This document shows positions 10,603 through 23,700 of a DNA stretch of 64,000 nucleotides, piece after piece. Origin of the DNA: Blattamonas nauphoetae. Its lineage: Eukaryota; Preaxostyla; Oxymonadida. Location of the stretch: NCBI GenBank assembly GCA_033064195.1, contig JARBJD010000017.1:62001-126000 (forward strand), given 5' to 3'. Position numbers and translations under genes: made by a program. Position 1 is the first letter of the stretch, and each line of letters opens with the position of its first letter. The notes under the pieces were generated by a model. It had not been told where the DNA came from and did no database searches. It saw only the letters and a program-made list of their open reading frames with translations.

Positions 10603-13600
10603 ATGGCACATCGTAATCGTTATGTTTTAGATCCGTCTCTCTCTGGTACCATCAGCTCTCCAGAATCCTCCAGTCAACAGTTTCAGTCGCCCCAACAGCA
10701 GTCACAAATGGCTCCACCACAATTGACACCACAAGCACCACCACAACCTTTCTCACAACAACCAATCCCGAACTATGATTCGCAATCCTTTTCACAATTC
10801 CAACAACCACAACAGTCCCCACAGGGATATTCCACACCGCAAATGAATCAGATCCCACAATTCACCACCCCAACCGGAACGGGCACAGGACCATCACCAT
10901 TTTCACAAGCCGTAGGGGATGTGACGTTGTCCGAGAGTTCTCAGTTCCGAACGATGAACGGTGAATCAGTCCTGGCGGTCTTTCGCGAAGCCAATGCCCA
11001 TCCAGACTACTTCAGGCCCACCGTTGCTGCAATGCCAAACAAAAATGCCGTTCTAAGCAAATGGCCCCTCCCATTTGGTGCAATCATTCATCCATTCGCA
11101 CAGTCTCCCAGGAAAAGAGTGTGATTCTCTGACTCCTCATCGCATCATGTCTCTCTCAATACCAGGAACCAATCCCATACATCAATTTCTATCCTCTACA
11201 GCCAATCAGATGCAAGAACTGTCGGTCCTACATCAACCCATTTGTTTTCTTTATTGATGATGGACGACGCTGGAAATGCAATTTCTGTTCAAGTGTCAAC
11301 GAAGGTATTAATCTCATTTTATCTCATTTATATCAAGTTCACCAAAAGTATTATTCAGCTCTCGACCCCCAAACGGGAAGGCGCACAGATATCATGAATC
11401 ATCCCGAATTACGTCATGGATCAATTGAAGTCCTTGCCCCAAAAGAATACCGAACTACACAAGCTCATCCAAATGCATATGTCTTCGTCATCGATGTCTC
11501 TTTTGTTGCCCGCCGAACTGGATTCACCCAAATTGTTCTGGACAGCCTCTCAACCCGCCTCGAGTCGCTCATCCGCCAAACCGCTGTAGACACACTCGTG
11601 TCTATTGTTGCGTATGATGAAACTGCCGTTCACTTCTTCAACTTGGCTCCTGTGCCGGAGGGAGCGACTAAGAAAGTCAGGATCTACTCCGTCACAAACA
11701 CTCAAAATTTGATTTTCCCCACCATCACATCCAACCTCCTCTGCCCTCTCCACCAAATCAAGGACAGACTCACATACATCCTCATCACAGCCATCCCTGC
11801 TCTCTTCCCATCAGACTCCTCCATCCTTGAAAACAAGCCCGAAGAAGAATACTCGAACGGAGGGGCCGCAATCAACGCTGCCTCTGAACTGATGGTATGA
11901 CCCGCATTGCCCGGCATTTTCACCTCTTCCTCCTCCCTCTCCCTCTCCGCAGAAGGACCACGGGGGTACCATCCTCTGGTTCCTCGCCTCGTCCCCCGCT
12001 GCTGGCCCCGGTCCTGTCCGCAAGTCGTACGATCAGAAAGTGATTGGGACCGACAAAGAGAACGTCCTGCTCAGTCTGCCCCTTTCCTTCCCATCTCTCC
12101 AGGCACCACCGACCAGTACTACAAGGAGCTCGCCCTCAGCTGCTACCGAAGGCACGTCGGCGTCAACATCTTCGCCGCTCAGCAGACCTACCTTGACCTC
12201 CCCACCCTCGGTCTGTCCCGCCCCTTCTCATCTCCTTCCAGCCTCCCTCCCGCAGTTCACAGGCGGCGACCTCTTCAGCTACACCAGCTTCCTCATGCAG
12301 GACCCGCTCCAAGACGCCGCCAAGCTCAGGACAGACATCACCACTGTCATGGAGCGCAAGACCGGCCTCGAGACTGTCATCCGCATCCGCTGCTCGCGCG
12401 GCATCTCGGCCAGCCTGTTCTACGGGCACTTCATGTTGGAAGGGTCGGACGTGGTGGGGCTGCCGAATCAGGTGCAGGGGCAGGCCATCGGATTGGAGTT
12501 CTCTCTCGACGACTCGCTCATCATCTCCACTGTGCAGGAGTTCTACGTCCAGGTCGCGTCGCTCTTCACCTCACCGAAGGGCGAGCGCCGCATCCGCATC
12601 CACACGTATCGCTACCCCGTCGCGAAGAACCTGCACGACATGTTCCGAGCGTTCGACCCACAGGCCACTCTGTGCCTTCAGGCGAAGATCCTCGCACAGC
12701 GGGTCCCACAGACCAAGTTCCCCGAACTGCTCAAACAGCTCGACAAGCAGGCCTCCAGTCTGATCTCCACGTACGCATCCATCACCGCCCACTCGGCCCA
12801 ACAGCCGAGCGAGAACTTCTCGGCGTATCTGACGACACTCCTCGCCCTCCAAAAGTCCGCCCTCCTCCGCACCCAATCCACACTCACTCCCGACCAGCGC
12901 TGTGTCGTACAGCACCAATTCTTCACAATGCCTGTCCGCCGCTTCCTCGCCTTCGTCTACCCGCGCGTGTATGCTCTGCACCAGCTGCGCGAGGGCGAGT
13001 GCGACTCGACGGCCGAGGAGTTCATCCTCCCCCCGCTTGTCAAGCTCAACTCGCAGTTCCTCACCAACGATGGCGTCTACCTCGTGGAGAACGGCAACGA
13101 GGCACTCATCTTCGTCTGCCGGTCAGCAAGCGAAGAACTCAAGTCTGCCCTCTTCGTCCCCACCGCTGCATCCATCCAAGTCAAACTGAACGCACTCAGC
13201 CAGACACAGACGGATGGACTGGCAGACGAGGACGATCCGTTCGGCGACATCTCGTTCAGCGGCGGGAGCTCCGAAGACCAGAAGCAGCTGTCCAAAGAGG
13301 CTGCAGGGTTCTCCTTCCTTCTCAGCGCCGACGTCTCTGCCGTCCTCAGCCGTGGACGCGTGCGGAAGTTCCAGCTCGCTGATCCCGACCACAGTGTGCT
13401 GGCCAGAAAGACACACAACTTAATCAGCTATCTTGCGTTGGAATAGTCTGTCTTCAGCTCTCTTCTTTCTCTTCGTCCTCTCTCCTTTCTCTTCATCTTC
13501 TCTCTCCTTTCTCTTCATCTTCTCTCTCCTTTCTCTTCATCTTCTCTCTCCTTTCTCTTCATCTTCTCTCTCCTTTCTCTTCAGTGGTGGAGTTCTAACT

Positions 13601-13741
13601 CAGCCGGTTTATGTCATCGACAACGACGAAGATACAGCAGCCCTGCTTCATTCGTATCTGATAGAGAACGAATCGTTTGGGCTGAAAAGCCTTGATCAGT
13701 TTGTGGCATACATTCACCAACTGAGTATGGAAAAACGGTGA
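10603..13741 (+). CDS. SEC24: COPII coat subunit SEC24
   Basis: Domains in order: a Gln/Pro/Ser-rich N-terminus of ~120 residues; a zinc finger (CKNCRSYINPF then WKCNFC); the trunk (YYSALDPQTGRRTDIMNHP, AYVFVIDVSFVARRTGF, SIVAYDETAVHFFNL); a beta-sandwich/helical region (TTDQYYKELALSCYRRHVGV, GGDLFSYTSF); and the gelsolin-like C-terminus (VYVIDNDEDTAALLHSYL, ending QLSMEKR with TGA). SEC24 selects cargo in COPII vesicle budding from the ER. Several introns interrupt it. The last (about 13446-13584) is enlarged by a pyrimidine minisatellite and splits a TA|T codon, so the apparent TAG at 13444 is not a stop. GC content rises strongly after ~11.9 kb within the same gene. Confidence 0.95.
13477..13582 (+). 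repeat. Pyrimidine minisatellite inside last SEC24 intron
   Basis: About five near-perfect head-to-tail copies of a 22-nt unit (TCTCTCCTTTCTCTTCATCT and variants). They lie between the donor near 13446 and the acceptor near 13584. The pure C/T strand extends the polypyrimidine tract and makes this intron roughly four times longer than others in the window. Confidence 0.85.
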
Positions 13742-13884
13742 ACATCTCATCTCTTATGGTAATCATTCATTCGTTCTCATCTCATGTGGATACTTTGTTT
13801 GTCTATTATTATCAAAGTATTCCCAACAAAAGAATAGTTGGACGATTTTCAATGATAGATTTATTCAAAACAATGAAAAAAGAA

Positions 13885-13956
13885 TGCAGACACCGAGATT
13901 CGAGCTCGGGTTATCACGGCCACAACGTGATGTACTAACCACTATACTATGCCTGC
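13885..13956 (-). tRNA. tRNA-His (GTG)
   Basis: Read on the minus strand: acceptor GCAGGCA pairs with TGTCTGC (one G-T pair); D arm TATAGTGGTTAGTAC; anticodon stem TCACG/CGTGA around loop TTGTGGC with anticodon GTG; T arm CCGAG-CTCGAAT-CTCGG. Discriminator A, no encoded CCA and no intron. It faces away from a second near-identical copy at 14038. Confidence 0.95.
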
Positions 13957-14037
13957 TTCAAAAAACGTGTGGATTTTGCGTTGTTCATTGAATGTTGGTC
14001 TCTTTACAAAAGACAAAAAAATCATGTGACTTTTGAA

Positions 14038-14109
14038 GCAGACATAGTATAGTGGTTAGTACATCACGTTGTGGCCGTGATAACCCGAGCTCGAATCTCG
14101 GTGTCTGCA
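14038..14109 (+). tRNA. tRNA-His (GTG), second copy
   Basis: Same sequence as the minus-strand copy at 13885-13956 except that the acceptor reads GCAGACA, giving fully Watson-Crick pairing with TGTCTGC. Anticodon GTG. The two genes are divergent, 81 bp apart, and together form a large inverted repeat. Confidence 0.95.
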
Positions 14110-14343
14110 TTCTTTTTTTCTTTTTCCCACATCAATTGTTCTCTATTCCGCCTGTACCTGATACAGTCTCTTCAATTATTGTCGTTTGAAAACATGGAGT
14201 TTTCTTCTTGTTTCATTATCAATTGTTCAAACAATCCAGGTGATCGAATAGATTCTTATGGTTCTTGACATGACACGATATCACGCCATCTTCAGCGTGT
14301 GATGTGATGCGTATCATAAAACTATCACCGAATTTCAGAAAGA

Positions 14344-15252
14344 ATGTTCTCCCTTCTTGCTATTGCATCAGCTAGTGCTCAATTCCTTGGCTATGGCGGC
14401 CTCGGCATGGGCGGTTACGGAATGGGTGGTTATGGTGGCTACGGAAGATCATACGGCGGCTATGGAATGGGTGGCTATGGTGGCTATGGAATGGGTGGCT
14501 ATGGCCGCATGGGCTACCTTTCAGGTGATGATCTCTCTGACGAAGAACTCTATGAACTCTGCTGCTCCGACTCTTTCTACTGCCCCGGCTGCTACTCTGA
14601 CTGCGACGAACTCTGCTCCGGTTTCGGTTCATGCGGCTCCCCATGCGGCATGTCATGTGGCTCCCCTTGTGGAATGAACAGCTTTGGCTCCTGCGGAGCT
14701 CCATGCGGAACTGGATTCAACGGATTTGGTTCACAATGTGCTGCTCCATGCGGAATGGGTGGTAACTTCGGTGGCTTCGCTCCCGCTTGCCAAGCTCCAA
14801 CCCCAGTCACCCGCTCGGCTGGTGTCCTTGGCGGCCAAGCCTCCCGCTACAACAACGGTCAGAACTGCAACGCTTTCGGAACTGGTGCCTGCGGTGCTGA
14901 CTACAACTCTGGTGCCATCTGCGGATCAGGAAACTCTGCCCGCTTGAACGCCAACGCTTGCCAACGCAATGGCAACCGCGCCTTCGCCAACAAATGCGCC
15001 GATGAATTCATGGTCCGCAGATGCAACGATCGCTGCGCAACTGGCGATGACCACTACTGCCAAGCTGGTGCTAACCTCAACGCTTGCGGCAGCCAGATCG
15101 CTGGCAACCGTGCTTGCGGTGCTGCACACAACAACCACTGCAATGCTGCTGGAATGAACAACCGTGCTTGCGGTGACTGCTGCAACGTTGGAGGAGGTGC
15201 CATGCGCTCTTGCGCCACTGGCAACCAATGCGCTTCTCCATGCTGCTGCTAA
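14344..15252 (+). CDS. Secreted Gly/Cys/Asn-rich protein
   Basis: An intact 302-residue frame with no intron. Residues 1-13 (MFSLLAIASASAQ) look like a short signal peptide. Residues 14-60 are GYGMGGYGG repeats. Residues 60-140 are Cys-rich with repeated CGSPCGM and GAPCG units. The rest is Asn/Ala/Cys-rich with recurring NxxACG and NRACG motifs, and the protein ends SPCCC with TAA. The composition suggests a disulfide-linked extracellular coat, adhesive or structural matrix protein. I see no enzymatic domain. The high GC and biased codon use (GGC, TGC, GCT) suggest strong expression. The family is unknown. Confidence 0.8.
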   Translation: MFSLLAIASASAQFLGYGGLGMGGYGMGGYGGYGRSYGGYGMGGYGGYGMGGYGRMGYLSGDDLSDEELYELCCSDSFYCPGCYSDCDELCSGFGSCGSPCGMSCGSPCGMNSFGSCGAPCGTGFNGFGSQCAAPCGMGGNFGGFAPACQAPTPVTRSAGVLGGQASRYNNGQNCNAFGTGACGADYNSGAICGSGNSARLNANACQRNGNRAFANKCADEFMVRRCNDRCATGDDHYCQAGANLNACGSQIAGNRACGAAHNNHCNAAGMNNRACGDCCNVGGGAMRSCATGNQCASPCCC

Positions 15253-15525
15253 ACCTGAATGATTTGAGATTTCTCAATTTCCATTTCTCACTTATCACTC
15301 ACGTTTCTCCTTTTTTTAATTGTGTCTGATGCCGCTTTGTTTAGTTCGATCTGCAGACTTCTCGCGAACACTGGAATACGAGTAGTACGGTTTGAAGAGG
15401 AACGTGACTATTCAGAAAAAGTGTGAATACAGATTTAATGATGATTTCTGAGAGATGAAGAGAAATCCAAAGCCCTTCAATCGAAAGTGTGCAAAAAACG
15501 AACACTCTTCGTCTTCTCAAAACAA

Positions 15526-18500
15526 TCAGAGGTGTAATTCTTCATCCACACTCTGTTCAGTCCTCCGTCCCTCTTCGACCCTCTCTGCAATCTCTTGGAG
15601 AGAATGAAGAAAGTCTCGACCAGAATTCAACGCCAATCGCTGCAGTTCGGATCCTTCCCGATTCAGGAGATCCTGTCAAAGAGAGAAGGAAAGGAGAGAG
15701 AAGCAAAAGATGATAAGAAGGGAGGTGAAGAGAAAGAGAGGCAAACCCGAGTTCGACCGACTTCAACCACTCTCCCCTCGTCCATCACAACTGTCACGTC
15801 TGTGTCAGCCACAGTCGACAGTCGATGGGCAACCACAATCACTGTCGCCTCCCTCCACGCCGACGCCATCACTCCCTGCACCATCCCGTCTGTCCACTCG
15901 TCTACATTCGACGACGGCTCGTCCAGCACCACAATCCCAACCGACCGCAGAAGCGCCCGTGCAATCCCCAGCAGCTGCCTCTGCCCCGCCGACAACAGTC
16001 GCGTCGTGTCTGTCAGTTCTGTCAGCAGACCCAGCGGAAGACTCTCCACATCGTTTGCCATCCCAACCGCCTCCAGCGCTCCCAAAATTGCGTCGTTGCT
16101 GTGCTGGCCGTATGGATCGATGCAGTCGCGGATCGTCCCGTTCGCCAGACGCACCTCCTGCTGCACCACTCCGATGTTCCCTCGCAGTGTGCGCGTATTA
16201 ATTTCATCAATCCGCTTCCCTCCCACTCGCACCACACCTTTCTCGATAATCGTCATATTCAGCAGCGTCAGAAGCAGCGTCGACTTTCCACACCCCGTTC
16301 GCCCCACCACTCCCACACGACTCCCTCTCTCCACCCGAAGCGACACGTCCTTCAGCACAATATCTCCTTTTGTCTGATACTTCGCCGACACATCCTCAAA
16401 CTCAATCGATCCCTCCTTCACCCACTCCACACTCTTCGCTTCCTCCTCCCTCTCTCCTTCCAGGTGCTCGTTCTCCTGTGGCAGGTCATAGACTTTCATG
16501 ACTGAATTGACGTCGAACACAGAATCTTTGATCGAATCGAAAGTATAATACAGATTCTCCCCAACATGCAGAAGCGAGACGGACGAGGAATACAGAAACT
16601 GCAGAGGTACGCCCTTCCCCGTCTCTCTCTTCACTTTCGCCCCGAAATACCAAATCACGAAGTAGAGCAGCCAGTCGAGAGCATCGTCGAGCATACTGGC
16701 GACCGGGTCCTTCCACGACGAATAGAAGTTCTTGAAGTCAACTCTATCCGTCGCCTCGGCCACCATCGCGAAGAACATCTCGTCTCGTCCCATCTGGCGG
16801 ATCGCCGGGGCCGCAGAGAGGACATTGTCGAGAATGTAGTAATCTGACGATGTATCTGGGCTGTTCTTGCGCTCTTCTTTGAATCTCTTGTCGCGCTCTT
16901 CTTCCCTCCTCTTGCGGTTGACCATTCGGAAGATTTCGCGAACGACAGACACAACCAGAAGAAGCAGGCACATCCGCATGAACGACGAAGCCTTTACAAA
17001 AATGGCGACAGCATCGACAATGATTGGCTGGGCCTGTTTGATGAGCGAGAAGAGTGGATTCTGGCGAGGATTGGTGAGTGCTCTTATCTGGTGCGTCAGG
17101 CGCCATTCCAGACCGTGCTGTGTTTGGAAGACGTGGAGAGGAGTGTCGAGGAGGATCGTGAGGAGGCCGGAGACAATTTGGTGTTGGTTCTGGTTGGTCA
17201 GCCTGTGCGAGATTTCGGAGTCGGCTGTGTTGGCCAGAGCTTTCAGGACGGAAACGAGGAAGTACGACACAATCGTGTGGAGAGTGATCACACGGGCGGG
17301 TTGCGCGGTTGATCCTGTTTCTGCACCTTCCTCGCTTCCTCCAGCCTCGTCCACAGCGTGCGGGGGAGAGGGAGCGGAGTGAATTGTGGGTACAGCGCTG
17401 CCTTCCTCCAAAAGCGAGTCTTGCTTCACTTCCAGGAGATTCACAGCAAAGCTCAGAACATACGACACAACAAACAACCCGATAGAAAAGTGTTTGAGGA
17501 GGAACTTGATTGTCTTCAAGTTGAGCTTCGCTTTTTCTTCTTCTTCATCCTCGTTTCGAGTGATCTCGTTGTCTTGGCCGTCTGCATCATTCTCTTCTTC
17601 TTCCTCGTTTTCGTCTTTTGGGCCTTTCTCGTCTGTTGCTTCATTCGCATCCAGATCGCCTTCTCCTCCCCCCTTCCCCTCTTCTCGGACCATCTCCACT
17701 CTCTCTAGCCTTCCCTCCACAATTTCCACCACTCTCCCAAACCGACTTGCCAGCGGAAGGTTGTGAGTGGCAAGCAGAACTGTTTCATCCTTTAGAATTC
17801 CTCTCAATACATTCTCTTCGATCTCCCGCGCCACTCGCACATCGCACGCCGATGTTGGGTCGTCCAGAAGCACCACTCGCCGCATGCCGCTGTGCCCTTC
17901 TCCAGCTCGCTTGGGGTTTGATTCTGAATCATCGTCTGAGTGTGTGTTGGAGTCGGCCTCACGCTGCATAAGAATCGAGTAGCACACACGTGCCAGACAC
18001 ATCCGCTGCTTCTGTCCTCCGCTTAACTTCCGTCCGTGCTCGCCAACGAAGGTGTTCAGTCCGTCTGGCATCGCCTTCACATCCGTGTCGAGGCAGCACG
18101 CACGCACCACTCGCTCCAATCTCGTCTCGTCCAACTCTGATCCAAACAGAATGTTGCTTCGCAGTGACGTGTCCAGCACAACTGGATCCTGTGGCATGAA
18201 CACGGCCTGGCCGCCCACAAACCCTCTTCCTCCCCACATGTCATTCTGCCCCGCCAGCGTCGACAGAAGCAGTGACTTCCCACACCCCACTGTCCCCACC
18301 AACGCGCAGTGTTCCCCGTGCTTCAATGTCAGTGTGAACGACACTGGTGACAGGAACGGCGAACGGAGAGTGTTGCGCGACACGGCTGAAGGTGACGGAG
18401 TGCGATGGGAGAGGCCGCGAGGTCCAGCCATCACGGGGGCTGGAGCAGGTGGAGGAGAAGGGTGGCGAGGAAGGGAAGGCCCAATGAGAGGTGGGGGAGG

Positions 18501-20482
18501 GTGTGGATGGGATAGAGGAGCGGAGGGTGCGAAGAGAGGAGGGGGAGATGACCGGCGAAGCTGAGGGACAGTCGGGGTGGGAGAACGGGACGAAAATCGA
18601 CCTTGAAATGAAGGAGTTGAAGTGTTGACATCGGCACGACCAAGAAGAGGAACAAAGTCGAGCGAGGATAGCTCCAATTGTGATGTGTCGACTGATGCGC
18701 GATCAGACGACCAATCGTTGTCTTCGATGTACTGTTTGACAAATTTCTTCAGAATATTCCACAAAAGGAAGAGGAGGCGTTTTGGGATAGATGGCAGTGT
18801 GTCACCTTCTGGTTTCAATGATTGGTTGTCAGAATGGTCTGATGTGTCGGACTCACTGTCATCCGATCCATCATCTTCCGAGTGGGACAGTTCTCCTTCA
18901 TCATCGCCGGGTTCCGTTAAATTCGATGTTTTGGTAGGATCGGATAAGGATTGGTCCTGTTGACCATTCTCTCCCTTTTTCAGTCGATATCCAAGAATGC
19001 ATTCTTGCATATCCACAGCAACGTCATCGGCATATTCTCCAACTTTTTTCTTCTTCTCAGCAGGAGACATCGTTCTCCAGTCGTCTCCAAGAAGCACGCA
19101 CTGTCTGCCATCGATTTCATGCGTGTTCTTCATCTCAGCCGCATTTAAATATGCTTCAAGACGAGAAACAGCAGAAAAGCACGTTTTTATGTCCTTGATA
19201 TATGAGAAAACAGACATGAGATCCGATGTGAGTGTGTTAATAGAAGCGAGAGTTGGTCGGACAGATAGTGCATCAAGCGGGATTCCCCGGAGGGAATTTT
19301 CGATGAAAAGGGATGTCACAATCAATCCGTCCTGGATGTATGTGAGGAAATCTTCGATATTTGAACTTACATCCTTGAAAAGTGTGAGTGAGACATGAAG
19401 ATACCTCTGAACTATCTCCGACCATTTTGTCGAAGGCATCAAGAATCCTTTTGTGAACTGCCTCTTCCCAAGCATTTATTTTGATTGTCTGCGGAGGAAA
19501 CAAGAAAAGGAGAATATCGACTTGAGTATAGACCAGCACACTTTGATATTCGTTTCAAGATTTTTGACCTCCTTCTGTAACTGTTTGCGTCGTTTGTTGT
19601 GGATTTTCCATGAAATACTGCCTGATCCTGAGGCGAGGAGAGTCGGAAATGGGAGGGTGATGAGTGCTGTCACTAAGGCCCACTTTATTGTCCCGTCAAA
19701 GAGAGTTCGAGCTGTGGAAAAGCACAGGTACATCTTCAGGGGAAGCATTAACAGCTCCGTCAGGTTCTCTGCGAAGCGTCTGACTGAATCGATATCTTCC
19801 GTCGCTAAATTCTTGAATTCTTGGCTATCAATGTTTGAAATGATATCATTGTGCATCAAAAAGCGTTTTCGTATGCTAATCCCAAGGAATCCGTTTCTCA
19901 CCCGATTTTCGGACATGTCCATGAGAGGCGTAACGAAACGTCTCCAACATTCTAAAGCAAACTCAGAGAGGAAAATAGATAGTGCACAAAACAATCCCAC
20001 GAAGGCCGGCGATGTAGTGTCAAACCCCCATTCGAAAAATTGCTTTTCAAACACAGGCTGGAGTGTTCTAATGTCTGAACAGGTGATAAGCACAAGATCA
20101 AACAAGAACTCAGAAATTGGACAAGTGTACTCAGAAGGAGATGAGGGATCATAAACAGGATTCCAGCAACAAGGACCGTGAAGTTCCTGGTGGGGAATGT
20201 TGAGAGAGAAAATGCAAACGGAGTGAACGGCTTAAGAAAGTTGTAAATCTTCAGAAAGCCGTTTGAATCCTTCACAAATGATCGGTTCTTCAGAATTGGA
20301 CGCATCTTTCTGTTTGGATCATGCTGTGAGAGTGATAAGGCTGACTGAAAATCATACAGGGTCTGGAGGTGGATTTTGTGCGACCACAAGATAATATTCG
20401 AAGATTTTGGAGATAAATGACGCATCTGAATAACTTTAACGAGATTATCAGGTGATGAAACATACGGATCGAATGTGGACAT
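15526..20482 (-). CDS. ABC transporter, ABCC/MRP type
   Basis: A full-length ABCC-like transporter with exons from 20482 down to a TGA at 15526. The final exon, reached by a splice near 15752, encodes DLLNREGSELQRLAL. The first membrane domain lies in exons 1-3. NBD1 has Walker A GTVGCGKS, signature LSGGQKQRM and Walker B VVLLDDPTSACD. A Glu/Asp-rich linker and a second membrane domain follow. NBD2 has Walker A GRTGCGKS, signature LLSAGQRQLLG, Walker B IVVLDEPSSNVD and H-loop VVAHRLSTV. The NBD2 signature reads LSAGQ rather than LSGGQ. A long disordered Pro/Ser insert precedes NBD1. ABCC proteins export conjugated organic anions or drugs; the substrate here is unknown. Confidence 0.9.
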
Positions 20483-20745
20483 TTGTTAAGGGTGGATCAT
20501 TGCATGATGACTTTTTGCTGGCATTCCTCCTGAAATTTCTCAAAAATATAGATGGAATGAAGAACAAGTGAAAGGTGATGGTGTAATTGACATACAGAAC
20601 TGGGAAAGACTAGAAAAAGTCCAATAAAATGACATCGATACACAAACTCGATTGCCATAAAAAGTGAAAAGGTCCGAAATCAGACGGCTTGAGAAGTTCG
20701 AATTCTTCTTCAGAAGCATTCAAATGAATGATGACACTCATTTAA

Positions 20746-23700
20746 TCACTCACAATTCCCTCCAAGATGACGATAAACAGTTCTGGCATTGCCTGTGACT
20801 CTCCAGAAGGATTGTTTGCATGGCGGCAGTTCTTGTTCCAGCCAGTCACAAAATCCTTCTTCATCCAGCCACTCCATTTTTTGTCCTCTTCTCCTTTTTT
20901 CTTCTTCCCCAGTCGGTCCCATCACCGAATCCAGATGATCCGAAAGTGACCTCAATGCATCAATCTTTCTCTGATCGCATGCCAAGAGATGTACTGTCCG
21001 CATTCCCAAAACATGAATCCCATTCTTTCGAAGGATAGTCCCTGTTCGGTTCCGTGCTGAATGAACTGTCAGAAGAGCAATCAGGATTTGAAGAGGGACA
21101 GACGACGATGGATCGGAGGATGTGAAGAGTGGCTCAGTAAAGAGACGAACCAAATACGGGAGCGCGGGGACAATCACCCCCTCCAAAATCCTCTCCTCGT
21201 ATTCCCCCTCCGACCTCCCACTTTCAGTGTCACACAGAGCATCACTCAGCAAGGAGCAGAATGTGTGGTGAGTGTGCATGTTACCTGCGTCCAGTGAGAG
21301 GTCAACAAAACCAAACTCTTCCATCAAAAACCAAATCAGGCCTGCTGAGAAGTATCGATCACGTTCTCCTTTCTCCTTCTTCTCCACACATTGAAGAAAA
21401 CACTTCTTCATCTCTGTCACAATCGGACATTCTGAGGTGTGAAGCACAATTCGGAGTGCTTCAATCAATTTGTGCTCTCCTCCTTCCTTTCCTTCAGATG
21501 CATCCAGAACATTGAAGAATAAGGTGCTTGTCGGAGAGAAGCGAGACACAAACCGAACACTGTTAGCAACCTCAATCTTTGTCATCTCCGCTCCACTCCC
21601 AATCTTCGAAACCAGTCGGCAAAACTGGCGACTTGTTTCTGATTTCGTCAATTTCGATGTCAAAACAAAGGTCGAGAACATCTTCGGGTGGTCTCCGGTC
21701 TCCCTGTCCACTTCTGAATCCCCGACTTGCTCCAGTCTGGTTCGAAATCTTCCAATCCACTCCCTCAGTTTAGGATGGTCTGTCTCCACATTCACAATCT
21801 TCTCCACGAAGCTCATAAACTCTTCCTGACTCTTTTCCTCAAACAAATGCTGGTCGGGATGATGCGCCAGATACATGACGAAGTCTAGCGATGGTTGCAG
21901 AACACATACAACCATTATATCTTCGGTCAACATGTTTTCCACTCTCTTGTGGTTGTAATTCCCAAGAAACGAGGGATAGGAAGTCAATTTAAGCCCATTT
22001 CGAATGAGGGAAAGGAGGAGAGGATGGAATAAAACGGGAATCGTTTCGAAGGATCCACCATTCGTGGCCAGTGTGGTGTTGATCACGTCGGCGATAAAGT
22101 TCAGTTGGACTGCTTCCAACTGCTGCGAGGTGTACAGAGAGGAGAAACGAGACGCAAGCATCGACAACGTGAACAGAGAAAGACCAACTTCTTGCGACAG
22201 AAGAGGAACAACTCCTTCGAGAAGGACCAGAAACGGAAATCTGATCATGTGTTGGATCGAATGCAGCAGATAATACGCTGCAATGAGGGCCTGTGCGGAG
22301 AATGTGGGATGAGTGGTGAGATGAGAGACAAGCGAGCGGAATGCGATTGTCATCGATTCTTCCGTCCGCTTCCGGAATACGTTGTGAGCGAGTGAAAAAT
22401 GGAGTTGTTTTCCTTCGTCCATATTTTCATTCTCGTCCGCATTCGATGCCATCCCCTGTCGGATGTCCAGATGCAGCTCGTCCAGAAAAAAAGTCAGTCT
22501 CGGGTTCACTTCAGAGATCATTTGGAGCAAGTCGGCGATTGGACCGCAGGAAAAGAGCTGGCTCGAAGATGTTAGCACTATGCACGGATATCGGAACAGT
22601 TGGACCAGCAACTGTCGTGCGGGGATGAGGACCTTCTCCAGAAGTGTGTGGACGAGAGTGGTGATCGGCTCCTCCACCAGTTCAGAAGTTGGGCCAGATG
22701 CTGATGTCAACATGGCACCGTCAATGAGGTTCACGAATGCGAAGATTGCTTTGGAGAGGAAAAGGGCATAAGGAAGTTGAGTTTGATGGCAGGGGTGTAA
22801 TCCCCAGAGAATCTCAGGGTGGAACGCATTTACCAAATTCTCCACCAATCCTGTCTCCAGAATGCGAAGGAAGGTTGGTTGAGGAATTAATTGAATCAAT
22901 AAGTCGTTGAATAAAGACAGAGTGAGAGGCAGATCAATTCCCTGTTCACCGAGCAATCCAAAACTAATAGACCCAACCCGAGTTTTATGGGTAATCTCGA
23001 GAAAAATGAAACAATTGAGTAAGACTGTGGACACTCGAGTTATTCATGGTTAACTCGAGATAACTCTTGAAAACCGAGTTGCACACGTTCACAACCGAAT
23101 TGACACATTTCACTCGAGTTCCTTCCCATAACTGTTTTTTGAGAAAAAAAGAACATCTGAAAAAGTTGATATTATCACTTCTTTTCAACTGATTTCTGAT
23201 CATATTAGGTGAAAAAGATGGATAGTCAAGATTTGAGGGACGAAAATGTGACACCGTCACCACAACATTCACAGATCATTCTCAAACCTGGAACTCCACA
23301 AACACCATTCCAGTGTGAGCTTTTATTTTGATATTTTGTTCTTTCTCTTTGAAGATTACGACCCTCTGCTGGAAGTTTCATTGGATTCCCGTCCCCAAGT
23401 TTCACCATCAATTCTCCCTTCTCATCACAAAACTCGTTGACAGATTCGAGATCACTTTTTCAACACCTCAATCTTCACAATCGTCACGATCATCTGTTGA
23501 TATTCGGTCAGCTTCGCCCACTATCAGGCCTCAAAAGCGAGAATCTTCAACTTCCATTGCGTCTCTTGGAGAACTCAAAAACAAACAAAGACAAGTCTTT
23601 CTGTCAGCAAAACCAATTGTGCCAATTCCAGAAAGTGGAGGAATCATTTGGTCGAAGTATGACGATGCAAACTTGTGGAAACAACTCAGATTGGAGAAAG

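Noticed and set aside
11907-13382. 491-residue Pro/Arg/His-rich frame overlapping SEC24
   Set aside because: Off-frame shadow; the SEC24 frame has clear domains and splices.
13444-13446. Apparent TAG in SEC24
   Set aside because: A splice after TA (donor GTCTGT) joined to TGGTGGAGTTC restores the frame and the conserved C-terminus, so it is not an in-frame stop.
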